A stretch of DNA of 64,000 bases, taken from contig NZ_JACCHP010000027.1 in NCBI RefSeq assembly GCF_016031625.1, positions 20,113-84,112 of the forward strand, written 5' to 3'. A program made the position numbers and the translations under genes. The notes under the pieces are model-generated. The model had not been told where the DNA came from. It was given only the letters and a program-made list of their open reading frames with translations, and made no database searches. This DNA comes from Bradyrhizobium agreste. GTDB lineage: Bacteria > Pseudomonadota > Alphaproteobacteria > Rhizobiales > Xanthobacteraceae. Positions 8,847-16,629 of this stretch are shown in pieces. Position 1 is the stretch's first letter, and each line of letters opens with the position of its first letter.

Positions 8847-9152
8847 TCAGTGCTTGTTCAGCTCGGCGGTCGCCGCGGACGCGAGCCCGCTGCGCGCATC
8901 GAGCGCCGCGATCGCCTCGTGGGCCTGGTCGATCTTCGCGCTCAGCACGTTGGCGAGGCGTCCGAGATTTGCGGTGGAATCGTGCGCCGCGGTGATCACG
9001 GTGTCGAAGGCACCCGCGGTCTCGTGCACGATGGTGGAGAACTCGCCCTGATAGCTGCGCAGCCGCGCCAGCTCGCGGTGCATCCTGGTCACCCGCATGC
9101 TGGTGAAGGCGAGCGCAACCAGCAGCACGATATCAACGAGATAGGATATCAT
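8847..9152 (-). CDS. Small membrane-anchored coiled-coil protein, DUF6468-like, in the flagellar operon
   Basis: The product is 101 residues from the ATG at 9152: one N-terminal membrane segment (MISYLVDIVLLVALAFTSMR), then a helical charged region (VTRMHRELARLRSYQGEFST) and an Ala-rich helical tail that looks coiled-coil. I recall a DUF6468 family in this position in alphaproteobacterial flagellar operons, but have not searched for it. The start overlaps the 3' end of fliM by 20 bases in another frame; an in-frame ATG at 9212 would lie wholly inside fliM and put 20 polar residues before the membrane helix. Its place between fliM and fliN suggests a motor-associated role, which is an inference from context only. 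Confidence 0.7.
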   Translation of the reverse strand: MISYLVDIVLLVALAFTSMRVTRMHRELARLRSYQGEFSTIVHETAGAFDTVITAAHDSTANLGRLANVLSAKIDQAHEAIAALDARSGLASAATAELNKH

Positions 9153-10074
9153 CGACGAACTCCCGCTTCTGATCGACGGGATCTGCCACCTGCATGGCGT
9201 AATAGCCGTCAAGCTGGCCGATCTGACACCAGAACAACACCTGATTGTTGCTTTCGAGACGGGCCAGCGTGCGCGGCGTGGCCTCGAGCTCGAGCACCTG
9301 CCCGACCTCGAACTTCACCACATCGCCGAGCGTCACCATCTTCTCGTCGAGCACGGCGCTGAGCGTCACCTCGGTCCGCTGCACCTCGCTTTCCATCTGC
9401 TCGCGCCAGCGTGGGTCGGCGGCGCGACCGTCGCTAACGACCACGTGAGCGAGCTTCTGGCGCAGCGGATTGAGCGCGGAGTGCGGAATGATGAGGAACA
9501 TCTGGCCGCCGCGGTAGAGCGCCTGCAGCATGATGTTCGCGCAGATCGACATGTTGCCGCTCCGCCCGATCGCGAGCGAGGCCATCGCCGTCTCGACCCG
9601 CTCGACGCGAAAGGTCACGTTCGACGTGCCGGCGAAGGCGGATTGCAACGCCTTGGCGAACCGTTCGAACAGCGCCTGGACCAGGCGGAGCTCGATGTTC
9701 GAGAAAGCGCGCTCTACATCGAGCGGCGGCTCGGCGCCATCGGATCCGAACATCGCCTCGACCATCGTGAACACGAAGTCGCGGTCGAGCATGATGATGA
9801 CGCGGGAGTCCCACTGCTCGGCATAGAGCACCGCCGCGACCGCGTTGGCCTCGTAGTCCTTTATGATATCGCCGACACGGTCGTTGGTGATGCCGTTGAC
9901 CGAGAAATAGCAGGGCGTTCCCGCCATCGGCTGCAGGCTGTCGGTGCACGATGCCGCCATGCGATCGAAGATCACATTGAGCATCGGCATACGCTCGATC
10001 GATATGCCGGCAGCGTCCAGCAGGTAGTTCGGCAGCTGCTTGCGCTGGTCGACTTCGGCGTCTCCCATCATCAT
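9133..10074 (-). CDS. fliM: Flagellar motor switch protein FliM
   Basis: FliM is the C-ring protein that receives the chemotaxis signal and sets rotation direction. The product (313 residues) has the PNYLLDAAGISIERMPMLNV start of the central CheC-like domain, then SLQPMAGTPCYFSVNGITN. The C-terminal SpoA domain contains EVTLSAVLDEKMVTLGDVVK and LEATPRTLARLESNN. Three tandem ATGs (10074, 10071, 10068) form the start. The first overlaps the motA stop as ATGA. The canonical CheY-binding EIDALL-type peptide is not obvious at the N-terminus, as in other short rhizobial FliM proteins. Confidence 0.92.
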   Translation of the reverse strand: MMMGDAEVDQRKQLPNYLLDAAGISIERMPMLNVIFDRMAASCTDSLQPMAGTPCYFSVNGITNDRVGDIIKDYEANAVAAVLYAEQWDSRVIIMLDRDFVFTMVEAMFGSDGAEPPLDVERAFSNIELRLVQALFERFAKALQSAFAGTSNVTFRVERVETAMASLAIGRSGNMSICANIMLQALYRGGQMFLIIPHSALNPLRQKLAHVVVSDGRAADPRWREQMESEVQRTEVTLSAVLDEKMVTLGDVVKFEVGQVLELEATPRTLARLESNNQVLFWCQIGQLDGYYAMQVADPVDQKREFVDDILSR

Positions 10075-10955
10075 GCGCGCACTGCCTTGGGTTCGGCGTC
10101 GGCAACGACGGGCTTGGGACCTGCGATCGTCTCGTTCTCGACCACGTCGATCGAGGGACGTTCGCTGCTCGAGATCATCTTGCGGCCGTGCTCGACGGCG
10201 ATCTGCGGCATGGCGCCGTTCATGAACGCCAGCAGCGTCTGCTTGACGATGATATAGGGCCTGCACCTCTTCTCGCGCATCATCTTGATCTTGATCGCGA
10301 ACGGCGAAATGATGCCGTAGGACAGGAAGATGCCGGCGAAGGTGCCGACGAGGGCAGCGCCGATGAATCCGCCCAACAGCTTGGGCGACTGGTCGAGCGC
10401 ACCCATCGCCTTGATCACGCCGAGCACCGCAGCGACGATGCCGAGGGCCGGCATCGCCTCCGAGACCGTCACCAGCGCATGATAAGGCGCCAGCTTGCCC
10501 TTGACGATGGTGTGGATCTCCTCGTCCATCAGCGCCTCGATCTCGTGCGTGCGCGCATTGCCCATGATGATGAGGCGGACGTAATCGCAGATGAACTGGA
10601 GCAGCGAGGGGTCGCCGAGCACGCTGGGGAATGCCTTGAAGATTTCGGAGTTCGAGGGATCGTCGATATGCGCTTCCACCTCGTTGCGGCCCTTGCCGCG
10701 CAGCTCACGCATCAAAGCGTGCAGCGCGCCGAGCAGGTCGAGGTAATAGCGCTGTCCGGGCACCGCGTTGGTGATGGCCTGCATGCAGGCGACCCCGCTG
10801 TCGACGACCGTCTTCCACGGATTGGCCAGGATGAAGGTGCCGACCGCTGTGCCTATGATGATGACGAATTCCCACGGCTGCATGAGCACGGCGAGGTGCC
10901 CGCCCATGGCGGCAAAGCCGCCGAGCAGCGCCGCTACCGTGATGAAAATCCCCAC
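10071..10955 (-). CDS. motA: Flagellar stator protein MotA
   Basis: MotA is the proton-channel stator subunit that pushes on FliG. From a GTG at 10955 the product is 294 residues, the normal MotA length, and begins with GIFITVAALLGGFAAMGGHL. The cytoplasmic loop includes NSEIFKAFPSVLGDPSLLQF and GNARTHEIEALMDEEIHTI. Membrane segments 3 and 4 follow, with VSEAMPALGIVAAVLGVIKA and LGGFIGAALVGTFAGIFLSY. The open frame runs upstream to an ATG at 11054, but that extension (RYSRWDRRWSGALGSF) has no MotA character and would cover the divergent promoter region. MotB is not in the window. This is the first gene of the leftward operon. Confidence 0.93.
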   Translation of the reverse strand: MGIFITVAALLGGFAAMGGHLAVLMQPWEFVIIIGTAVGTFILANPWKTVVDSGVACMQAITNAVPGQRYYLDLLGALHALMRELRGKGRNEVEAHIDDPSNSEIFKAFPSVLGDPSLLQFICDYVRLIIMGNARTHEIEALMDEEIHTIVKGKLAPYHALVTVSEAMPALGIVAAVLGVIKAMGALDQSPKLLGGFIGAALVGTFAGIFLSYGIISPFAIKIKMMREKRCRPYIIVKQTLLAFMNGAMPQIAVEHGRKMISSSERPSIDVVENETIAGPKPVVADAEPKAVRA

Positions 10956-11013
10956 GAAACTGCCCAACGCGCCGCTCCATCGCCGATCCCACCGGGAATA
11001 CCTAGTCGGCGAC

Positions 11014-11056
11014 GCTTGCGCGAAGCTGGCTTCGAGGTCGCCAGCCCCGCGCAAGC
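11014..11056. promoter_or_regulatory. Nested inverted repeat between motA and the divergent DUF1217-flgF-fliI genes
   Basis: Outer arms GCTTGCGCG (11014-11022) and CGCGCAAGC (11048-11056) are perfect complements. Inner arms GCTGGC (11025-11030) and GCCAGC (11040-11045) are also perfect, with 2-base bulges between the arms and a 9-base centre. The dyad lies 58 bases from the motA start and 54 bases from the DUF1217 start, almost midway between divergent genes. It could bind a flagellar regulator or form a hairpin in either leader RNA. No protein is assigned to it. Confidence 0.55.
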
Positions 11057-11110
11057 AATTGGCGGCAGCTTGAAGCGGGGTCGCGACCTGCGGCCAGAGA
11101 GGCGCGTGTC

Positions 11111-11899
11111 ATGCTATCCACGATCGCGGACTACACCAGGCTGACCAAGGACATGGGCAAGTCGCTGACGCAGGTCGCGAAGCAGCCGGATGTCAGCCGC
11201 GAGACCGATTATTTCCTCGGCCATATCGGCAACGTGAAGACCATCGACGACTTCCTGAAGGACTATCGTCTCTACTCCTATGCGATGAAGGCCTATGGCC
11301 TCAGCGACATGACCTACGCCAAGGCGTTCATGCGCAAGGTGCTGACCGAGGGTGTTAAGAGCAAGGACGCCTTCGCCAACAAGCTGACCGACGCCCGCTA
11401 CCGGCAATTCGCAACCGCCTTCAACTTCGCCGCACTCGGCGACAAGGCGACCCAGACCGCCGCGGCCACGACCGGCACCGCAACCCAGTACGTCACGCAG
11501 ACGATGGAGGAGAAGGCCGGCGATCAGAACGAGGGCCTGCGTTTGGCGCTGTATTTCACCCGCAAGGCGTCCACGATCACGACCGCCTACCAGATCCTGG
11601 CCGACAAGGCGCTGACGCAGGTGGTGCAGACCGCGCTCGGCCTGCCGTCGACGATCAGCGCGGCCAACATCGACGCCCAGGCCAAGATGATCGCGGACAA
11701 GATCAAGCTCACCGACTTCCAGGACCCGGCCAAGGTGACCAAGTTCGTGCAGCGCTTTGCCGCGATGTGGGACGCGACCCAGGCCCGGAACGACAGCTCG
11801 ACCAATCCCGCGCTGGTCCTGATCGCCGGCGCCGCGACGTCGGTCAGCATGGACACCAACGTGCTTACGACGCTTCAGAACATCAAGTTCAACAGGTAA
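11111..11899 (+). CDS. DUF1217 flagellar-cluster protein
   Basis: The 262-residue product belongs to the DUF1217 family that rhizobia encode next to flgF. Recognisable features are the N-terminal YTRLTKDMGKSLTQVAKQPD, the helical KTIDDFLKDYRLYSYAMKAY and YAKAFMRKVLTEGV, and RLALYFTRKASTITTAYQIL. No signal peptide or membrane segment is visible. The function is not established. It ends 3 bases before flgF, so the two are probably co-transcribed. It is the first gene on the rightward side of the divergent flagellar promoter region. Confidence 0.85.
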   Translation: MLSTIADYTRLTKDMGKSLTQVAKQPDVSRETDYFLGHIGNVKTIDDFLKDYRLYSYAMKAYGLSDMTYAKAFMRKVLTEGVKSKDAFANKLTDARYRQFATAFNFAALGDKATQTAAATTGTATQYVTQTMEEKAGDQNEGLRLALYFTRKASTITTAYQILADKALTQVVQTALGLPSTISAANIDAQAKMIADKIKLTDFQDPAKVTKFVQRFAAMWDATQARNDSSTNPALVLIAGAATSVSMDTNVLTTLQNIKFNR

Positions 11900-11902
11900 G
11901 TC

Positions 11903-12631
11903 ATGCAATCGGCTCTCTATGTGGGATTGTCGGCGCAGGTCGCGCTCGAGAAGCGCCTCCAAACGATCGCCAACAACGTCGCCAACGTCAATACGGCGGC
12001 ATTCCGCACCGACGTGGTGAAGTTCGAGACCGTGCTGTCCAAGGCGGGCCCGACGCCCGTGGCATTCTCCTCGCCCGGCGACAACATCATCTCGCGCGAG
12101 ATGGGCAACATCACCGAAAGCGGCAACCCGCTCGACGTCGCCGTGGTCGGCCAGGGCTGGATCGCCTTCGCCGGTCCGAACGGCACGGTCTACACGCGCG
12201 ACGGAAGGCTCCAGATCGCGCCCAACGGCGATCTTCAGACCGTGAGCGGATTTCCGATCGTCGATTCCGGCGGCGCGCAGATCACGCTCGACCCGAACGG
12301 CGGACCGATCTCGATCGCGCGCAACGGCGCGATCATCCAGGACAACAACGAGATCGGCACCATCGGCCTGTTCAGCATTCCGGCCGACGCCAATCTCGAG
12401 CGCTACGGCAATTCCGGCGTGACGCCCGACCGGCCTGCGACCGCCATCGCGGACTTCTCCCGGGACGGCTTCAAGCAGGGCTATGTCGAAGGCTCCGGCG
12501 CCAATCCGATGCTCGAACTGACGCGGCTGATCTCGGCCTCGCGCGCTTTCGACGGCACCAATTCGATGATCGAAGGCACTGAGAACTCGCTGCAGAACGC
12601 GATCCGGACGCTCGGCGAACCCGGCAAGTAG
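11903..12631 (+). CDS. flgF: Flagellar basal-body rod protein FlgF
   Basis: FlgF is a proximal/distal rod junction subunit. The 242-residue product starts MQSALYVGLSAQVALEKRLQ and has the rod signature TIANNVANVNTAAFRTDVVK. The middle domain shows AVVGQGWIAFAGPNGTVYTR. The C-terminus NPMLELTRLISASRAFDGTN and SLQNAIRTLGEPGK fits FlgF. It follows the DUF1217 gene by 3 bases and is separated from fliI by about 100 bases that contain a dispersed palindrome. Confidence 0.95.
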   Translation: MQSALYVGLSAQVALEKRLQTIANNVANVNTAAFRTDVVKFETVLSKAGPTPVAFSSPGDNIISREMGNITESGNPLDVAVVGQGWIAFAGPNGTVYTRDGRLQIAPNGDLQTVSGFPIVDSGGAQITLDPNGGPISIARNGAIIQDNNEIGTIGLFSIPADANLERYGNSGVTPDRPATAIADFSRDGFKQGYVEGSGANPMLELTRLISASRAFDGTNSMIEGTENSLQNAIRTLGEPGK

Positions 12632-12660
12632 ACGGCGCCTCGCGCTTTAGGTTGTTGTTC

Positions 12661-12709
12661 AAGCATGATCTTCTCGGAAAACCGCTGCACACTTTTCCGG
12701 ATCATGCTT
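12661..12709. repeat. Bradyrhizobium-type dispersed palindrome between flgF and fliI
   Basis: The outer arms AAGCATGATC and GATCATGCTT and inner arms CGGAAAA and TTTTCCG form an imperfect 49-bp palindrome. I recognise this sequence style as a repeat common in Bradyrhizobium and Rhodopseudomonas intergenic regions; its copy number cannot be checked here. It ends 24 bases before the fliI TTG start, so a hairpin here could lie in the fliI leader or attenuate read-through from flgF. Confidence 0.75.
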
Positions 12710-12733
12710 CAGGATTGAGGTTGGACGGTTTCC

Positions 12734-14059
12734 TTGAACGCTCTTCGGCAACTCGAGTGGGCGCTGCTGGAGCTGCAGCAGAGCACTCCCCTGGCAAGCG
12801 TCAGCGGCGCGATCTCCGAGATCGCGCCGACGCATTTCCGCGTCTCCGGCCTGTCCCGCTTCGTCAGGCTCGGCGAGCTCATCGGCGTCGATTCGGCCGG
12901 CAAGCGCCAGATCGGCGAAGTGGTGCGCATCGACAGCGACGGCATCATCGCCAAGCCGTTCGACCGGCAGTTCGGCGGCGGGCTCGGCTCGGCGGCCTAT
13001 CGCATGCCGCCTCTGACCTTTGCGCCCGATCCGAGCTGGAAGGGCCGCGTCATCAACGCGCTCGGCGCGCCGCTCGACGGACAGGGGCCGCTCACGCAAG
13101 GGTCGCAGGCGGTCTCGGCGGAGGCGGAGGCGCCGTCGGCCATGAAGCGTGCGCGCGTGCACAAGCCGCTGCGCACCGGCGTGCGCGTCATCGACCTGTT
13201 CGCGCCGATCTGCGCCGGCCAGCGCGTCGGCATCTTTGCCGGATCGGGCGTCGGCAAATCGACGCTGCTCGCGATGCTCGCCCGCAGCCAGGGCTTCGAC
13301 ACCGTCGTGCTTGCCCTGGTCGGCGAGCGCGGCCGCGAGGTGCGCGAGTTCATCGAGGACGTGCTGGGCACCGACCGTCATCGCGCTGTCACAATCGTGT
13401 CGACGGGCGACGAAAGCCCGATGATGCGGCGGCTGGCGCCGAAGACGGCGATGGCGGTCGCCGAATATTTCCGCGACCGCGGCGAATCGGTCCTGCTGAT
13501 GGTCGATTCGATCACCCGTTTTGCCCACGCCGCCCGCGAGGTCGCGCTCGCCGCCGGCGAGCCCGCGGTGGCACGCGGCTACGCGCCGACGGTCTTCACC
13601 GATCTGCCGCGCCTGCTCGAGCGTGCCGGCCCGGGTGAGGAGGGATCCGGCACCATCACCGGGATCTTCTCCGTGCTGGTCGACGGCGACGATCACAACG
13701 AGCCGATCGCCGACACCATCCGCAGCACGCTCGATGGGCATATCGTGCTCTCGAGGCACATCGCAGACCAGGCGCGCTATCCGGCCGTCGACGTTCTGGC
13801 CTCGGTCTCCCGCCTCGCCCACAACGTCTGGGACCCCGAGGAGCGCGAATTGGTGAGCAAGCTGCGCGCCATGATCGCGAAATACGAGGACACGCGCGAC
13901 CTTCGCCTGATGGGCGGCTATCAGCCGGGACGTGATTCGAGCCTCGACCAGGCGGTCGAGATGGTTCCGCGAATCTACAACGCGATGCGACAAGGCGCGT
14001 CGGCCCCGCCGAGCGCCGATCCTTTCCGCGAGCTCCGCGACATGCTCAAGGGCGAATGA
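12734..14059 (+). CDS. fliI: Flagellum-specific ATPase FliI
   Basis: FliI is the F1-beta-like ATPase that energises flagellar export. The 441-residue product has Walker A GSGVGKST at residues 170-177, the following LALVGERGREVREFIEDVL and the Walker B region SVLLMVDSITRFAHAAREVA. The C-terminal LVDGDDHNEPIADTIRSTLD is also conserved. The start is a TTG at 12734; an in-frame TGA at 12716 leaves no upstream alternative. The N-terminal beta-barrel domain is complete. No fliJ-like gene follows; the next 790 bases have no recognisable gene. Confidence 0.95.
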   Translation: MNALRQLEWALLELQQSTPLASVSGAISEIAPTHFRVSGLSRFVRLGELIGVDSAGKRQIGEVVRIDSDGIIAKPFDRQFGGGLGSAAYRMPPLTFAPDPSWKGRVINALGAPLDGQGPLTQGSQAVSAEAEAPSAMKRARVHKPLRTGVRVIDLFAPICAGQRVGIFAGSGVGKSTLLAMLARSQGFDTVVLALVGERGREVREFIEDVLGTDRHRAVTIVSTGDESPMMRRLAPKTAMAVAEYFRDRGESVLLMVDSITRFAHAAREVALAAGEPAVARGYAPTVFTDLPRLLERAGPGEEGSGTITGIFSVLVDGDDHNEPIADTIRSTLDGHIVLSRHIADQARYPAVDVLASVSRLAHNVWDPEERELVSKLRAMIAKYEDTRDLRLMGGYQPGRDSSLDQAVEMVPRIYNAMRQGASAPPSADPFRELRDMLKGE

Positions 14060-14850
14060 CGGGTCGAGAGGGTGAGGCATCTGACGCCCGCCCTGCCCGT
14101 GGTTTTCGACAAGTGATTGCGCATGTCGCTACGCTTCCAGTGCATGCGCGGCCTCACCGGTCACCGATCTTCCTCGTGAGGGAATTCGCCGTTCGGGTGT
14201 GCACGGATGATCCGGACAGTGGGGTCTGGCACGCACGGCGGGAACAACCGCCACGTGCATTTCCAGCGAGTTCCCTCGACCATTCTTCCGCAGGACGTAC
14301 AAGTTGTGGATGACGTGCCGCCAAACGCCGTCCAGGTGCACAAGCTTCGATCAATTTGCATCAACGCCGGACAATGACGTGCCGTGCAACCAAACTCTCA
14401 CACTGTCCAGTGCATAGTGCTCGCCATGCCCGTGTATTGCGTTCACTATCATGTGTCCCGAACAGCGAGAAAGTCTTGAACGTCGCATTCGTCTGCAACG
14501 ACATCCAGTCTGCGAGAGGGTCTCTACTTGATTTTGTTGAGAAGCTCATCCATCGTTTTGGTCGAGTATAAGAAACGTCTGCTTGTGACTTGAACCTTTG
14601 GGGCTTCGGTTGAGCTACTCCGATCCACCGTTCGCCGGCGACGCCGACCCGAGCTCCCGCGCGACGACGACGCTGTCGGCATGCCATCCGCGAAACGGCT
14701 TCTCGCTCCGGACGATGCGACGCTCACCGGCCCAGGTCGAGCGCGTTGCGATCCGCACCTTTGCGCGAGAGTTCGGCCGGGCATGCTCGTCTGACACTCA
14801 GAAGCGGCTTCGGGACGCCGCAGACGAAGTTCCGGGGACGGGGTAGATTC
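14060..14850. other. Intergenic region after fliI with no supported gene
   Basis: Short open frames exist on both strands (for example 14129-14341 minus and 14356-14571 plus), but none has a recognisable domain, a good ribosome site or a consistent conserved-looking composition. The segment from about 14360 to 14580 is less GC-rich than its neighbours, so it may be decayed or acquired DNA. It ends in the upstream region of the MarR gene. I see no tRNA, terminator or known repeat family. Confidence 0.5.
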
Positions 14851-15486
14851 ATGCCATTGGCGCGGGAAGCCGTCGAGCTGCTGGTTCAGGCGGCGCGGGC
14901 TTGGTATTTCGAGGGCAATCAGCATGGATTGCGCGATCGGGAATGGATGGCGCTGCGCTTTCTCGGGCGCGCCAACAGGTTTTCGCGTACCCCGTCCGCA
15001 CTGGCCGGCTTCATCGGCGCCACGCGAGCGACTGCATCGCAGATCGTGAAGACTCTGGAGAGCAAGTCGTTCCTGGTGCGCAAGCCGTCGCACGAGGACA
15101 AGCGTTCCGTCGTCCTGCACGTCACGCCCCAAGGCGAGAAATGCCTGAGCCAGCACGACCCGATCAATCACGTGGTGAACGCGGTCGCGGCGCTCGGGAC
15201 CGAAGAGTGCATCAGGCTGCGCGACTCTCTCCGCGAGATCCTCAATCACCTCGACGCAGCCCATCAGCGGCTCGAAGCGAGCATCTGCCGGGACTGCATG
15301 TTTCTCGCAGAGCGCGGCCCGGGCACCGGCAAGGGACGTGGAACGGCCGAATTCATGTGCCGGCTCTATCGTGCTCCGATCTCGCTCGAGGAGACCGAGC
15401 TGCTCTGCACCAGCTTCGAGCGCACGCGTGACCGCCCCAAGATCGAGCAGAATCTCGACCGCGAGCGCGTGGCGAGCCAGGGGTAA
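14851..15486 (+). CDS. MarR-family transcriptional regulator with four C-terminal cysteines
   Basis: The 211-residue product has a MarR winged-helix domain: LRDREWMALRFLGRANRFSR, then RTPSALAGFIGATRATASQI as the recognition helix region, and the wing KPSHEDKRSVVLHVTPQG. A 75-residue extension beyond the usual MarR domain carries a CxxC-x20-C-x15-C pattern (ICRDCMF, FMCRLY, LLCTSF), which suggests a metal or iron-sulfur site, or redox sensing. The ATG at 14851 was chosen because upstream codons have no domain content. The target genes are unknown; no clear divergent partner exists. The regulator class is firm, the ligand inferred. Confidence 0.85.
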   Translation: MPLAREAVELLVQAARAWYFEGNQHGLRDREWMALRFLGRANRFSRTPSALAGFIGATRATASQIVKTLESKSFLVRKPSHEDKRSVVLHVTPQGEKCLSQHDPINHVVNAVAALGTEECIRLRDSLREILNHLDAAHQRLEASICRDCMFLAERGPGTGKGRGTAEFMCRLYRAPISLEETELLCTSFERTRDRPKIEQNLDRERVASQG

Positions 15487-15504
15487 GGCGGGCGCCTTGT
15501 CCCT

Positions 15505-15645
15505 CTCGTGTCCCGGACAAGCCGCAACGCGCAGCGTTGCGGCGCAGAGCCGGGACCCAGGAGCGACAAGGCGCGTTGCGGATAGATGGGCCCCGGCTCT
15601 GCAGCGCACCGTCGAAGAGACGCTGCGCTGCGTCCGGGGCACGAG
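15505..15645. repeat. Dispersed intergenic repeat (CCGGGAC/CCCCGGCTCTG type)
   Basis: This stretch has self-complementary blocks, including GCCGCAACGCG with CGCGTTGCGG, and CCCCGGCTCTGCAGCG with CGCTGCG...CCGGGGCAC. It has no coding character and matches the style of Bradyrhizobium intergenic palindromes. It lies just downstream of the MarR gene and could also act as a transcription terminator. Confidence 0.55.
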
Positions 15646-15675
15646 AGCAAAGCCTGGCGCGCGCACTCTCCTCCT

Positions 15676-15755
15676 CGTCATTGCGAGCGAAGCGAAGCAA
15701 TCCAGAATCCTTCCGCGGAAAGGCGCTGGATTGCTTCGGTTCGCTCGCAATGACG
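15676..15755. repeat. Long palindrome CGTCATTGCGAGCG...CGCTCGCAATGACG
   Basis: Arms of 30 bases (15676-15705 and 15726-15755) are complementary with one mismatch. They begin CGTCATTGCGAGCGAAGCG and end TTCGCTCGCAATGACG, with a 20-base loop. I recognise this as a palindrome family abundant in alphaproteobacteria such as Bradyrhizobium. It is immediately followed by the long dispersed repeat copy A. Confidence 0.8.
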
Positions 15756-15792
15756 GACGATGACGCAACCACATTGCTCCTTCTCTCATCTC

Positions 15793-16406
15793 GGCTTGCA
15801 GACACGCCTTCCCGTTCTCGCGGCTGATTTCGCCCGAGCTTTGTTTTGTCTCGCCGCCCTCATGAGCAAGAGGGCGCAGGGAAGGCCGGGTGCCGGCAGG
15901 CACCCGCGGTCTGCTGCGCAAAAAGCACACGCAGAAAACCGCACAGCAGCATACAGGTGGTGCCGTACACACGGCCTTCCCTGCGCGATGGTCGGACGGC
16001 TTATGCCGTGCTCTCCCGGGAGCCGAACTTTCCCTCTGGCCTCCCTCACCCCTGCGAATTGACGATGCCGTCCGCCCGGTTGGGCTCGCGCGCATCTTCG
16101 AAGGGCTTGGCCGTAGCAACGACGGCCAGGACCACACGGTTTTGCCGTACGCGCGGCCCGCATGTTCGCCGCAGGGTTCTCCCGCGCTGTCGACGTCACG
16201 GGAGAAATGCTGACGAGACGAGCCTTACAGCGCCGCTCGTCCGCACGCGGTTGCGAGCTCGCAGGGACTACCCGCCCTGCCCGCACCTTTCATGCCGACG
16301 CTGCCGCGTCCACCGCAAGCCCAGCTCGCGACACGTGACGACATCAAGATCGCCCCTCAAGATCGAGCCGGGATGGGCGACACATACGATATTTCCGAAT
16401 TTCGGT
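15793..16406. repeat. Long dispersed repeat, copy A (about 0.6 kb)
   Basis: The left part (to about 16045) is closely similar to a second copy at 36582-36845; both contain AGAGGGCGCAGGGAAGGCCG, CCCGCGGTCTGCTGCGCAAA and CACAGCAGCATACAGGTGGT. Both end near ATTTCCGAA(A)TTCGG. Copy A has some 330 bases between the shared left part and that end that copy B lacks. No convincing gene lies inside, although short frames are often annotated as hypothetical proteins in Bradyrhizobium. It occupies most of the 1.1-kb gap between the MarR and reductase genes. Confidence 0.75.
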
Positions 16407-16629
16407 AAAGAAGAATATTTTTGCCTGAACGAGTTGACAGGAGGCGAAACAGGCCCGCCGGGCAGGTCCTTGAACGAACGACGTCCGTACCTTGCGGCCC
16501 AGGACCAGCGCGGCCTTGTATGCATTATCCCAGTTGCCATCCTCCCGCTCTTCGCTTTACATGCCCCCAACTCGCCCCCGCGGATGAAGGCCGGGGCCCA
16601 AAATCACACAAATTGCCAAGGGACGGAGC

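Noticed and set aside
11029..11045. Sigma-54-like promoter (TGGC-N10-GC spacing) on either strand in the flagellar divergent region
   Set aside because: Only the GG and GC doublets and one or two other bases fit, and the match is a by-product of the palindrome there.
14129..14571. Short frames on both strands after fliI as a possible fliJ
   Set aside because: None shows the coiled-coil pattern or length of FliJ.
14524..16137. Long 537-codon open frame on the minus strand across the MarR gene and repeats
   Set aside because: It runs antisense to the clear MarR gene and through two palindromic repeats, and its product has no recognisable domain.
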